Source of the DNA: Euborellia annulipes
Taxonomy: Eukaryota > Arthropoda > Insecta > Dermaptera > Anisolabididae
Reading direction: 5' to 3'
NCBI GenBank assembly: GCA_023213315.1
Contig: JAKCPI010025617.1
Span: 1-64,000 of the forward strand
Length of the DNA: 64,000 nucleotides
This document shows, one piece after another, positions 46,842 through 57,160 of the stretch (the first letter of the stretch is position 1; every line of letters starts with the position of its first letter). The notes under the pieces are model-generated. The model saw only the letters and a program-made list of their open reading frames with translations. It did not search any database and was not told where the DNA came from. The translations under genes and the position numbers were made by a program.

Positions 46842-47988
46842 AGGGACCGTGCGTCTAGACCTTTGCGCCAACTAGTGGCAATCATCTTAATTAGTCGGGG
46901 GATTTGTTAAATATTTAACATGTGATTTATTTTTGAATAATTATTAATTAAATATATTGAGATTATTTGAAGTTTGTCGACTTTAAGAAAAAATTGCTGT
47001 ATCCGTGGCTGTAATAATACATCACTTCAGAAACCTGGAATGGATGTGAAAGTGAAATTTTATAAATTTCCAGATAGCCACATGAAAATAGCAAAACGTA
47101 AACAGTGGATAAAAACAGTAAAAAATTATGACTAAGTCCAAAATTAATTAAAAATATATTATATAATTAAAATGAATTTTGAGATTAAACTCGACGCATG
47201 TAAATAACTCATTTTGTTAACCAGGTTCTTAATATTTATGACATTTATTTCATAATAAAAACTTAACCTTAAAACTTTTTTCCATTTCAGAGAAAATCCA
47301 AAAGACTGGGTACCAAATCAAAATTCGAGAATTTGTAGTAATACTCATTTTATAAACAACGAAAAATCGGAACATCCGTCTTATATTCCCTCGATTTTTC
47401 CTGGAAGCAAAAATATTTTTAAAAAATATACAATCCTTGTGAGGTATCCGGCTATTAAAAATTCGTGAATTACTAAAAGCTGCTAGTACTAATAAATAAT
47501 AAACTAATAAGTACTAATAAATCCTCTTTTTGGTCACAAAGACCTATTCACCCCAGAAGAAGTAGATGAAACATAACCTGCAACATTGCTTCTGTAAGGA
47601 TACATATTGAACGAATTAAGAACTTTAAAATTTTATCTAAAGTTCCAAATTCATTATTTCCTCATATTGATGAGAACTTGAATATAAAACGAATGATTTG
47701 GATTTAAATGTGACTTTGACGCTTATGACACTTTCAAAAGAATTTGTTTTTTCAACTACCGCATAGACATGATTTGAGTTGAATATTTTTTTCTCTTTTT
47801 CATCATTGTGGCCGCGTATAATATTACTGACAACTAGTTGAAATCAGTATTTTATTATTTTTTCCATTTTTTAAAATATTTTATGTTGTTTGCAATGAAT
47901 GTTTACATTCCACAAAGTTTGTCAAAAGAACACTAGACAGCGCTTACTTAGGCTATAGTGCTGCCTCTATGTTTCACGCACGATCCCT
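46842..47988 (+). mobile_element. ISL2EU-like DNA transposon with THAP domain, internally deleted
   Basis: The ends AGGGACCGTGCGT and ACGCACGATCCCT are inverted repeats (12 of 13) flanked by AT on both sides. From memory, AT duplication and a THAP-type transposase fit the ISL2EU group. Inside, a two-part THAP domain and a scrap of the DDE transposase C-terminus remain. It is inserted in a Copia fragment whose reading continues across the empty site. Confidence 0.75.
46971..47690 (+). pseudogene. THAP-domain transposase remnant
   Basis: The first part (46971-47132) reads KNCCIRGCNN..., then FYKFPDS and KRKQWIKTVKNYD before a stop. After an intron-like gap ending TTTCAG at 47290, the second part reads NPKDWVPNQNSRICSNTHF. 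Together these show the C2CH zinc pattern, FYKFP, the tryptophan and the C..HF ending of a THAP domain. Around 47598-47690 ERIKNFKILSKVPNSLFPHID resembles the last helix of DDE_Tnp_4 transposases. The catalytic core between them is gone and no start codon is evident. Confidence 0.72.
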
Positions 47989-48059
47989 ATTAAGCATTTA
48001 CATTTCTTAAACAATAAACAAACGACATACGTCATCATCACTATGATACGTCACCATTC

Positions 48060-49020
48060 TCATCACAATCACTCACAAAAGAAATCTGTTAGTAGCCTAA
48101 TCAAGAGAGAGAAAAAGAGGCAAAGTTCTATAGCTTCAAATGATAATCACATACAAATCAAATATTGTATCAAGAAATGAGGGGGGAGGGTTTTTTCTAA
48201 ACATGAGATATTAAAAGAGAGACTATGATCTTTCGCAGGAAAAATGTAATTAATATTTGCGATATGAACTAATAAAATTGAAATTGTCAGGTTCAGGACT
48301 TACCTAGAGCAGAGGTCGAGAGAGAGGCTCGAAGTGCGCTCAGATGTTGATGCTCAAACGACAGGGTCGATGATGAAGGGAGAGGACAACCTCTAGCAAC
48401 AGTCGCCCCTGTAAAGGATAAAAATTCTATTATTTGAAGAAAGACAGAGTTTACTAAAAAATATTATGAATAAAAGATTTCTAAGAGAAAATAGTATTAA
48501 TAATTTAATTGAAATGGAAAATGGGAAATGTACAACCCTACCCCCCTCTGGTTTCATTATTGAAATTGATAGATAATTTTATAAATTAGAAAATATAAAA
48601 ATAAAATGTTAACCCTTTATGAAAATGAAATATGCAAATAATAAATACCTTTTAATTGGAGTGTAGTTTAATTGAAATATTATCGCAATAGAAGAGAGGC
48701 ACTTTGCAGAGAGATGAGTTCAATCGACTGGCCCCTTGCTCGAGGTGAATCAAACTAAATCACTTGCTTGCTTGCTTATACTTTTTATTTAAAAATACTT
48801 TCCATTTGCGTAAATAATCTTTCTTTGATCATGTTGATGACGAACATCGATGCTCTTCCTTCTGAAACAAAGAAATATTTATTTATTATTTTTTATCCTC
48901 TTCTATTTTAAATATTAAATAAAGATTATTTTATTAAATAATTGTTTTATTTATCCCGGAATCCTTTCCGTAATATCCCTTACAACTAGAGTAAATTGGA
49001 ATATTTATATAAAGATAATT
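48060..49020 (-). repeat. Right arm of the large inverted duplication
   Basis: Reverse complement of 29690-30500 and 30781-30850, with the P2 copy at 48304-48408 and the P1 copy at 48649-48861 and their splice-like borders kept. It lacks the MITE found at 30512-30780. Beyond the non-LTR element the match resumes at 50661-50720. Confidence 0.82.
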
Positions 49021-49170
49021 TTTTTTTTTTTTTTTTTTTGGAATGGGTGCATAAGGTCCGAAGACCTATAGTGACCAATAGTCACATGCAGCCAGGAAGA
49101 AAATAAAAACAAAAGGAGAAGCATAAAGGGGAAACTCAACTGCGGGAACTGAGAAGATGCCTGTTGAGGT

Positions 49171-49422
49171 CAGTGGCGGATTAATGCAATTTTGTCGGGG
49201 GGGGGCGTTTTTTTTTTTTTTTTTTTTATTTTTTTTATTTAAGGACTTTGTGGGCATCTATGGCCATTCAGACCCCTTTCCTATTTATTTAAATTGATTG
49301 GTAACAAATACAATTGAAATTAAAGCCCGGAAATCATAATTTCTTTAGATTACTAGTTTTTATAACATTGTGAATTTCTTCTCGGGGGGGGCGATCGCCC
49401 CCCCCCCTTTAATCCGCCCCTG
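49171..49422. mobile_element. hAT-like MITE inside a non-LTR ORF
   Basis: The ends are CAGTGGCGGATTAA and TTAATCCGCCCCTG, with a perfect 8-bp TSD GTTGAGGT. Poly-G and poly-C runs sit next to the ends, and a SINE family B body stretch (49235-49325) is inside. The insertion replaces the last codons of the RT frame. Confidence 0.92.
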
Positions 49423-50658
49423 GTTGAGGTTAGACTTGAAAGTCTGAAGATTGTAGGTTTTGGGGAAGATAGACGCAGGGAGCTTGTTCCAATCACGGGA
49501 GGTCATGGGGACAAAGGAAGAATGAAATTTATTTGTTCTGTTAGTCGTGATCTGAACAGCATAGGGATGCTGGGAAGATGCCTCTCTTGTGTTCCGTGAA
49601 TATGTTGCATTGGGTGGGATAATTGATTTTAATTCGGCAGAGCATTGACCATGGTAATACCTGTAGAAGAGAGATAGTGCAGATACTCTTCTTCTATGAT
49701 CTAGTGACTGTAGGGATGCAGTAAGGGTAGAATCACCTATCAGTCTAATTGCACGCCTCTGTATGGCTTCCAAGGAGGAGAGAGCGTCTTTCGACGCCCC
49801 TCGCCAAAGGTGGGAACAATATTCAAGACACGGCCGAATTTGGGCTTTATAGAGGATTAGGAGTTGTTGGGAGGAAAAGTAACGCTTCGTTTTGAATAGG
49901 AAACCCAATTTCCTTGCGGTAGATTTAACCACAGAAGAGATGTGGTTGCTCCAGGAGAGATCAGATGTAACTGTCACTCCCAGAACAGAAAATGAATCTT
50001 TGAACTCGAGACTATTATTGCTGTAAATAAGGGGAGGGCAAATCCTATTTTTTTGTCTAGAAATTAAACAACATTGGGTTTTTTGGGAATTGAATTTTAC
50101 TTGATTGAGGTTTCCCCATTCCTCCAAGAGACCAAGATCATCATTTATCGACGACACAGCCCCCAGACGACCAGTGGATGAGGCCTCACCAGTCCTGACT
50201 GAGTGCAGGGTACTGCCATCAGCAAAGCAATGAATTGGGTTGGAGGTTACTCCCATGAGATCGTTAATGTACATAAGGAATAGGGTGGGAGAGAGGACAG
50301 AACCCTGGGGAACACCTGCGTTGATTGAATGCGGAATAGAAGACACACCGTAGACTATAACCGAGATCTTTCGCTCCGTTAGAAAGCTCTTGATCCACTG
50401 GCACAGCTCAGAGGATAGGCCAAAAGATGGAAGTTTAGCATAAAGATTTTTATGCCATACCTGATCGAAAGCCTTCGAAATGTCAAGAGCAACTGCAATA
50501 GTTTCCCCTTTCATTTCCATGGCTTTATTCCAGAGGTGTGTGACAAAGCTCAAAATATCCCCAGTCGAACGAGCATCCCTGAAACCATATTGCTTATCAT
50601 TCATCATTCCGCAATGCTCCAGATGATTTAAAATTTGAATGTTGAGGGCTTTTTCCAT
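49420..50658 (-). pseudogene. Non-LTR reverse transcriptase, active-site D replaced by G
   Basis: The frame begins within the RT palm region and is long and intact. It has YGFRDARSTGDIL, VALDISKAFDQVWH (first catalytic aspartate), GVPQGSVLSPTLFLMYINDL, then HCFADGSTL where the family has FADD or YADD. The thumb and the usual C-terminal part follow (SRDWNKLPASIFPKTYNLQTFKSNLN). This layout fits the Jockey/CR1 side of the non-LTR tree. The second active-site aspartate is glycine, so polymerase activity should be lost. The last residues are displaced by a MITE at 49422. The original C-terminus appears beyond it, ending near 49131. Confidence 0.85.
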
Positions 50659-50714
50659 AATTATTTAATTAATCTTATTTGTGCAATTCACATTAAAAGT
50701 TAAATAAAAGTAAA

Positions 50715-50985
50715 GTAATTCTAAAGAGAGATGGATAAATTGTACCATCTGTCAAAGTTCCTCTGCACAAATCTGTTTATATTTGTAATTTCTTAATTAT
50801 TTGTCGCCATCGATTATAGAATTATATTTAACAAATGTGTGAGTATGTTTAGTCAAATCCGAATTGAGGTATTGAATATTTATATCTTATTTAAATGAAT
50901 AGATCTCGAATATTATTTAAATAAAAGGAAATACAGGGTGTCGGATTTATCAAAAGAAATTTCAAATACCTACCCGATTTTCTGT
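50715..50985 (+). repeat. Direct repeat paired with 37437-37720
   Basis: See the partner entry. The match includes the ACAAATGTGTGAG stretch and the final ATCAAAAGAAAT. Confidence 0.7.
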
Positions 50986-51399
50986 TTTACATAATTTAAC
51001 CGTTTAAGTTTAATAATCCATTTCAATATTAAGATGTATTTAAAATTTGTAAGAAGATAAAATACATTTCTGTTCCCATCCCTTAATTAATTAGATTAGA
51101 ATAAAAAAAATTTAGTAATTACAATAGAATTTAAAAAAAAGTTGGGAAAAAGTCGAATAAAGAAATTTTTTTATAAAATAAAATAGGGATGTTTTTAGCA
51201 AGAAATAAAAAAAGTAAAAATTTGACTTCAGTTTAAATAAAAAAGGATAAAATAAAATTGGAAGGCATTTTGTCATTTCCTTGATTGGCAGCTAAGCTTA
51301 ATTATTAATATTGATAGAAAAATAAAATGTTGTAAATAATAAACTCACCAAATGGTAACGCGAGATGAGGGTTGAGTTCATCTTAATAATTAACCATCG

Positions 51400-51905
51400 A
51401 TGCATCATTATTCTTCTTCGCTTGATTATTCCTGCGGTGCGGGGTCGACGGTCCTTACTCTACCCCTTAACTTCACCCTATCCAAAGCAGCTGTCTCCGT
51501 AGGCCAAGCTCGATCATATCTCTCTTTGAAACCAAGTCATCCTAGGTACTCCTCTTGTTGTCATCCCAGCAGTCTCATATCGTATGCCGTCCTCGCCTCA
51601 CCACTATTTTCTTGACCTACGACATGGCCAAACAAGCGGAGACTCCATTGGCGCATCTTGTCAGTGATTGGCGCTACAAACCTGCTCCTGATAGGGTCTA
51701 GTCTGGCAAGTGACCACCTGGCAATCATCATCACATACAGAGCCGATTCGCTCATGTCTCGGTCGAATTCAGAGTAAACGGTCTCAAGGCCGTCCGGTAG
51801 ATTGCCAACTTCAAATAAATCGGCATCCATCGGTCGCAAAGAATTCCAGAGCATTCTCACCATTTAAGCCAGCTGACATTTATACGCGCGGCAATCTCGA
51901 GCCAA
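51400..51905 (-). mobile_element. Non-LTR retrotransposon C-terminal fragment with 10-bp TSD
   Basis: ATGCATCATT lies at both borders (about 51399 and 51906). The minus-strand reading has DKMRQWSLRLFGHVV, ARTAYDMRLLG and, after a frameshift, VPRMTWFQRE, a pattern seen after the RT domain in RTE-like non-LTR elements. It ends in a GAAGAAGAAT tail. It interrupts a C cassette. Confidence 0.65.
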
Positions 51906-52440
51906 TATGCATCATTGATATTCTAAAAAGAAAAAAAGAAAAAATTAAATTAAAAATAATAAAGAGAAAATATATTAGAATTAGTAAAAAATGAATTTTT
52001 GAAATTACAAAATTTATAAAATAAGAAATTTTTTTGGTACACAATAACATGATTTTCTAATTCCTTTCACTTTATGTAAGATTTTTTCCAAATATTAATC
52101 AGAATAAAGTTTTGATTTTTCTGATATTTAAAAAGAAAAAAAATAGAAAAATTAAATTAAAATAAGCAATATACATCTAAAAAAAAATGTACTGTTTATT
52201 TAGTTTTTTTTTTGAAATTTTATAAAACTCCTTCCAATGAAATTCCCTTTCTCCTCAACTAACTAGATTAAAATTAACTATATAAAAAAATATTAATAAT
52301 TGGTAAGAGAAATTAAGAAAATTTTCAATAAAATATTTTTCATTAAATACTGGTAAAATATATTAAAAATCAAAAGTTTGGCTTCAATTTTTTTTTCTTT
52401 ACTTGCAGAAAGAGTGCATTTGAAATAAAGAATTCAATAA

Positions 52441-52550
52441 AACAATAGAAGAGGGAGGGGCAGCCAGGAAGTAAGCCTCTACGAAATGAAACTCAAGAGT
52501 AGTGGGTCGTAGAGGCTTACTTCCTGGCTGCCCGCCCCTCTTCTATTGTT
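52441..52550. repeat. Near-perfect 44-bp-arm hairpin
   Basis: The left arm 52441-52484 pairs with the right arm 52507-52550, with about two mismatches and a 22-base loop. Arm sequence includes CAGCCAGGAAGTAAGCCTCT. It could be a small foldback element or a hairpin RNA source. Confidence 0.75.
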
Positions 52551-53381
52551 GATATACAACAGCCACTTCACTTATTGTCATCGAATTCAATAAAATTGAA
52601 AGACAAATTTTGTCATTCTCTTAATTCTTGGGCTTTTTACACATGACAGTTAGTAATTCTGTATAGATTAATTAGTACCAATTATTAATATTTTTGGAAA
52701 AATAACGTGATGAAAAATAATCAAGTCACCAAATGGTAATTCGAGATGACGAAGAATTCATCTGGAACAACGACACGATTTATCTTCCCGAAATTTCTGA
52801 AAATAAAAAGGAAAATATTTAATTAACAAACATGTGAATGTATAAAAAAATAAATTTTAATTTATTAAAGTTTACCTTTTTTAAAGATATTTAATCACTC
52901 CCCATTTTGTTTGAAAGCTCGAGTCTTTTCTTTTTTATAAAAGAGTAATTCGTTTTCTATTTTCTTTTCAAAAGTCACACACACCATAAAGAATAGAAGC
53001 AATGTAATTAAATAAAAATTTATATATATATATATGATTGATGGAAGAGTTTATTTCAATCCTTCAAAGCTCCAAGAAAAGCAGCAGGCGACAAGTTCAT
53101 TCCAATTCACCTAAAATTAAAAATAAAAACATTTAATAAAGATTTTCCAGATAAAAAAATATAAAATAATTTGTGATTAACATTAATTTAAGATTAGAGA
53201 AGGTATGTATAGATAACATGGACGACCCTTAAATAATTTAATAAAGTTCTGATATTTTTTCAAAGAATTTGTTATCTTAAACGATAACTCGCTAATTAAC
53301 AAACAGCGTTGTTTGAAAAAAATTCCAGCTCTTTTCAAACAGTTATAAGTTCAACCCTACAATTTTTAAATATCAAATGGC

Positions 53382-53694
53382 CAAGGGCGTCCGCAGGATT
53401 TTTTGCAGGGGGGGGGGGGGGGGGGGCAAGGATTTTTTTCAGGGGGGGGGCAAGTCACTTCCAGATAAGTTAAAAAAAACGTATTTTGATATTAATAATG
53501 TTATACATCTCTTAGTATTTAAAGCTTTCTCACCGCGGCAAGGTGGATGTATACTGTGAAAGGTTTTTTTGTATTTTTTTTTTTGTTTTATACATTTTAC
53601 TTTCTCGTACCCATATATGAAATATTTTGTATTATTTTAATTTTCCAGGGGGGGGGGGGGCAAGTGCCTGGTTGCCCCCCTGCGGACGCCCATG
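53382..53694. mobile_element. hAT-like MITE, CAAGGGCGTCCGCAG family, copy 2
   Basis: The ends match 30512-30780, with a perfect 8-bp TSD CAAATGGC. Compared with copy 1 it has longer G runs and a short insertion with the repeat X head (ACTTTCTCGTACC) at about 53596. Confidence 0.93.
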
Positions 53695-56177
53695 CAAATG
53701 GCATATAATAATAATCAAATAATGAACCATCCATCTATACAAATGGCTAAATATGATATAAACTCCCCAAATTAGAATAGCAAGAATTGCTCACCTTGAC
53801 TTCTTCGCTTTTTAGTCGTAAGCGAAAATTGTATGTCAGTGGAAAAAACGTTCTTGCCAAGGTCAGGCAAGGGCCATTCCTCTCTATTTAACACCCTCGC
53901 AGTAGAAACCCGAAGCGAACTGCCTGTGAATGATTCCAACTGGTCGATCCATCTTGATCCTGGTCTTTGTCCTCTATATTGATCTTTTCGAGATCAGTTT
54001 CTCTGTGTACCAAAGTAGCACAGAATACGATTGAAAGCATTTTTACTCCCAGCTTCACGGAGATAGAGAGTTAACTTGAATCAAAGGTAAGAAGAATCTT
54101 GGAAGGAATTCTAAAATAAAAGAAAAAATATATAATCTCTATAAAATTATCAAATAATGAGAATTAAAATTATATATATATATATCCTACTGCATAGAAA
54201 TAAAAAATTGAAGCATTTCAACTCGTTAATGTCATTTAAAATTATTAATAATTAATATAATTAAAAAAAAAGTTGAATTAAATTTTTTACTATTTAACCT
54301 TAAATATCTACCCTTCTCCCAATATATTAAATTAAAAATTTTAAAATAAGATTAATAGAATAAAGAAATTAAAAATTTTGTTTTTGAATTGAAAATTTCA
54401 AGAGTCATATATAAAATTTGGCTTGAATTTTAGTTTTCTTTTTAGCTCCAGTATACTTGAAGTTAGTAAATACTTTTAAATAAAGAAAGAAATAAAAGAG
54501 GTTCCCAAATTTTGTCATTCCTTGACTCTAAGACCATCTTGCTATAAAGCCATGATAGTTACTAATTATTAATATTATTAGAAAAATAGAGTGATGAAAA
54601 TAAATAAACTGACCAAATGTCAAAGTGAGCTGAGGATGAGTTAACTTGGATCAATGAAAAGAATAATCTTGGAAGGAATTCTGAAATAAAAAGTAAAAAG
54701 AAAATATAATTGTCAGCTAATTTAAATTAATCGTTTTTTCATTTTTTTTTATGTCTGCTAATCAAATTATTGTATTAAATTATTAAGGCTTACCTTGTTT
54801 AATGATATTTAATCGCTCTCCATTTTCTTTGAAACATTGTGGCTTAAAACAGCTGAAGTTTTTCATCTTCCTTTGAAAATTTCATGAAATATATATATAT
54901 ACATATGATAGTGATATGATATGATCGTGTGCTCTACAAATTCCAAATGAAAGGGATGTCTTTTGATCTAAATCACATCTAAAATAATAAATAAATAAAT
55001 TTAAAATTAAAAGATTAGTCCCTAACGACCGGAGTTAATTTAAAATAAAAAATTAGTGTTTTGATTTGTTGTTATTATATCTTTTAATCAAAAATTATTG
55101 AGGCTTACCTTGTTTCATGTTTCATTTCTATCCTTTTGAACTATAAAAATTCTATTATATATATATTTGAGTGACATAATGTTCCCTCAGAGCTCCAAAC
55201 ATATGAGTTGAAGTGGTCTTTTGAACCAAATCACATCTGAAATGACAAAATAAATCATTTATTAAAGATTTTTAGCATAAATAATTATATAAAGATTTGA
55301 AATAATAAGTGATTAAAATACTATCTTAAAAATAATAAAAATCTAAAAATGATTTATATAAATACTTTTAAAACATGTAATTAAATTATTTGTATTGGTT
55401 AATCTTGATAGAAAAAGTTTGATTTGACAAATGACTTTTCCTCAAAAGTCCAAGCTTTATAGGAATTCTAATGTTAAAAAGTTCATTAAATAATAATTTC
55501 ACAAACTAGCCATAAACGAAATAAAAAAAATAATTTTAAACAAAACACATAATTATTTAAACAAATTAAAAATTAAAGGAAAAAAAGAAAAATTATTTGT
55601 CAAATTGAAGGAAATAGTGAACGAGTTAATAAAACGAATAATCTATTTGATTTATATAATTTGCATACCGAATTAATTTTAAAATAAATATTAAATCATT
55701 AAAAGAAATAAAATATTAAATAAAAAAATGAAAAAATAAAATTTGACAGACTGGCAAAGGTTATCCCGTTGAATCACGAGTTTAGAATATTTTTAATTAT
55801 TTAATTTATTGAAAATAATAATCCTGAACCAATTAAATAAATATTTAAAAACATTACTGACCTTTAAAAATGGAAATAATTAAGATGAAATATAAATAAG
55901 TTGATCTGATGACATGTGAACAAATATTTTAGCCCAGCCGGTCATGGATGAGATAAAGAGACGAGGCATTCGCTTCCTTTTTCAATGAAGTCAAAGTCAA
56001 AGCAATCGAGCTTCTTGGATCATTTATCCGATTGAAATAATTAAATAAAATTATTATAATTCAAATAAAAACAATTAAATATAATTCATTTTATTAGTTT
56101 AAAAAATGATTTACTGATTTACAACATTTAAATATTTAGATATGATAAAAGAAATTTGTGTAATGTCAGGTTCTAAC

Positions 56178-56577
56178 CAGGGGCGCCGGAACGAATTTGA
56201 ATCAGGTGGGGGGGGGGGGGGGATTTTTTTTAGAAAATTAAAATAATTTAATATGTTCAAATAGTATAAAACAAAAACAAATCTACTATAAAGCTTTAAA
56301 AAATTTTAAATAAAATCACAATTTTAATAAAATTAAAATTTTAAAAAATTTGCTAGTATCAATATATAAAATATTTTGAAAAAAATGAATTTCTTACTCT
56401 TTTAATTTTTTTAATTTAAAAGATTTTATTTTTCAAAAGTAAAAATGTATTATTTTTAAAAATAAATGAAATAAAAGAAGACATATTGCCCCCCCCCCCC
56501 TCTGCCCCCTCCTATAGGATGCCAGGGGGGGGGGGGGGGGCAATGTACCCTTGCCCCCTCCAGTTCCGGCGCCTATG
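56178..56577. mobile_element. hAT-like MITE, CAGGGGCGCCGGAAC family
   Basis: The ends CAGGGGCGCCGGAAC and GTTCCGGCGCCTATG are inverted repeats. The interior matches 363-719. Long G and C runs lie near both ends. Flanking 8-mers agree only in their last four bases, so the TSD has decayed or the boundary is off. Confidence 0.72.
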
Positions 56578-56634
56578 ATAATAACTGTGGTTTATTTGTA
56601 AATTTTACAACGTTTCGGCCACTCATTCTGTGGC

Positions 56635-56879
56635 CAAGGGCGGTCCTAGCCTTACATTTTGGGGGGGGGGTCACTGTTTTTTTTTTTTATAGTATAAATA
56701 AATGGGCCTGAACCCCAATAAATATATATTAATCAAATATGAGTATCGTTTAAATCTTAAATGGCCTAAGTTGCCGAAAAGATTGTGGGAATGGGAGAGT
56801 GAGTGGGAAAAAAGTGGGAAAGATTTGGGGGGGGGGGGGGGGTCACGACCCCCTTGACCCCCCTCTGGGACCGCCCTTG
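56635..56879. mobile_element. hAT-like MITE, CAAGGGCGGTCC family, carrying SINE A tail
   Basis: The 12-bp ends CAAGGGCGGTCC and GGACCGCCCTTG are perfect, with a perfect 8-bp TSD TCTGTGGC. Inside, 56700-56825 matches the tail of SINE family A (AAATGGCCTAAGTTGCCGAA). It interrupts a hammerhead-like motif. Confidence 0.92.
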
Positions 56880-56930
56880 TCTGTGGCCTTCTCCAGGTAC
56901 AATTCAGCTAAGATTATAAATTGGGTATAG

Positions 56931-57160
56931 GAGACTTTGCAGCCAAGGAATTAAATAAAAAACTTTTATTTAATTATTAACCATCGACGTTTCGGTCGCA
57001 AATCACGACCTTCTTCAAGACGATTAATTGTTACAATACTGTTAATCTTATATTCTAACAATGAATCGTTCTGAGGAAGGTCGTGATTTGTGACCGAAAT
57101 GTCGACGGTTAATAATTAAATAAAAGTTTTTTATTTAATTCCTTGGCTGCAAAGTCTCTC
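56931..57160. repeat. Second Penelope-end palindrome
   Basis: Arms run inward from GACTTTGCAGCCAAGGAATT and its mirror. They contain hammerhead-like motifs on the minus strand (about 56990-57030) and plus strand (about 57065-57112) around a short centre. It is a diverged relative of 13916-14359. Confidence 0.78.
57065..57112 (+). ncRNA. Hammerhead-like motif in second palindrome (degenerate)
   Basis: It reads TCTGAGGA, AGGTC...TGACC and GAAATGTC. CUGAUGA has become CUGAGGA, and GAAAC has become GAAAT. Stem II is still perfect. Probably inactive. Confidence 0.4.

Larger units (their letters stand above)
49021..50660 (-). mobile_element. 5'-truncated non-LTR retrotransposon (RT-bearing)
   Basis: It runs from an in-frame position in the RT domain (50658) to a poly-A tail (poly-T at 49021-49040). 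A hAT-like MITE lies at 49171-49422. The duplicate arm at 29640-29660 shows the site without this element. ATAATT at both borders may be a short TSD. Confidence 0.82.
51349..55249 (-). other. Array of alternating splice-flanked cassettes (types I and C), minus strand
   Basis: Read 5' to 3' on the minus strand. Type I: 55249-55109, 54978-54794 and 53112-52876; each starts after TTTCAG or TTTTAG, carries a TA microsatellite and ends AAG/GTAAG or AAG/GTAAAC. Type C: 54680-54614, 52796-52730 and one ending at 51349 that is split by a non-LTR insertion; they start AATTCCTTCC or AAATTTCGGG and end CATTTG/GTNAN. A further C-like start is at 54110. Frames are full of stops. Possible non-coding exons; not recognised. 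Confidence 0.5.
55780..56925 (-). repeat. Penelope-type 3' end plus flank, inverted partner of 26740-27540
   Basis: Reverse complement of the left copy apart from nested insertions at 56178-56577 and 56635-56879. The hammerhead-like motif at about 56596-56634 and 56880-56912 is split by the second insertion. Confidence 0.7.
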
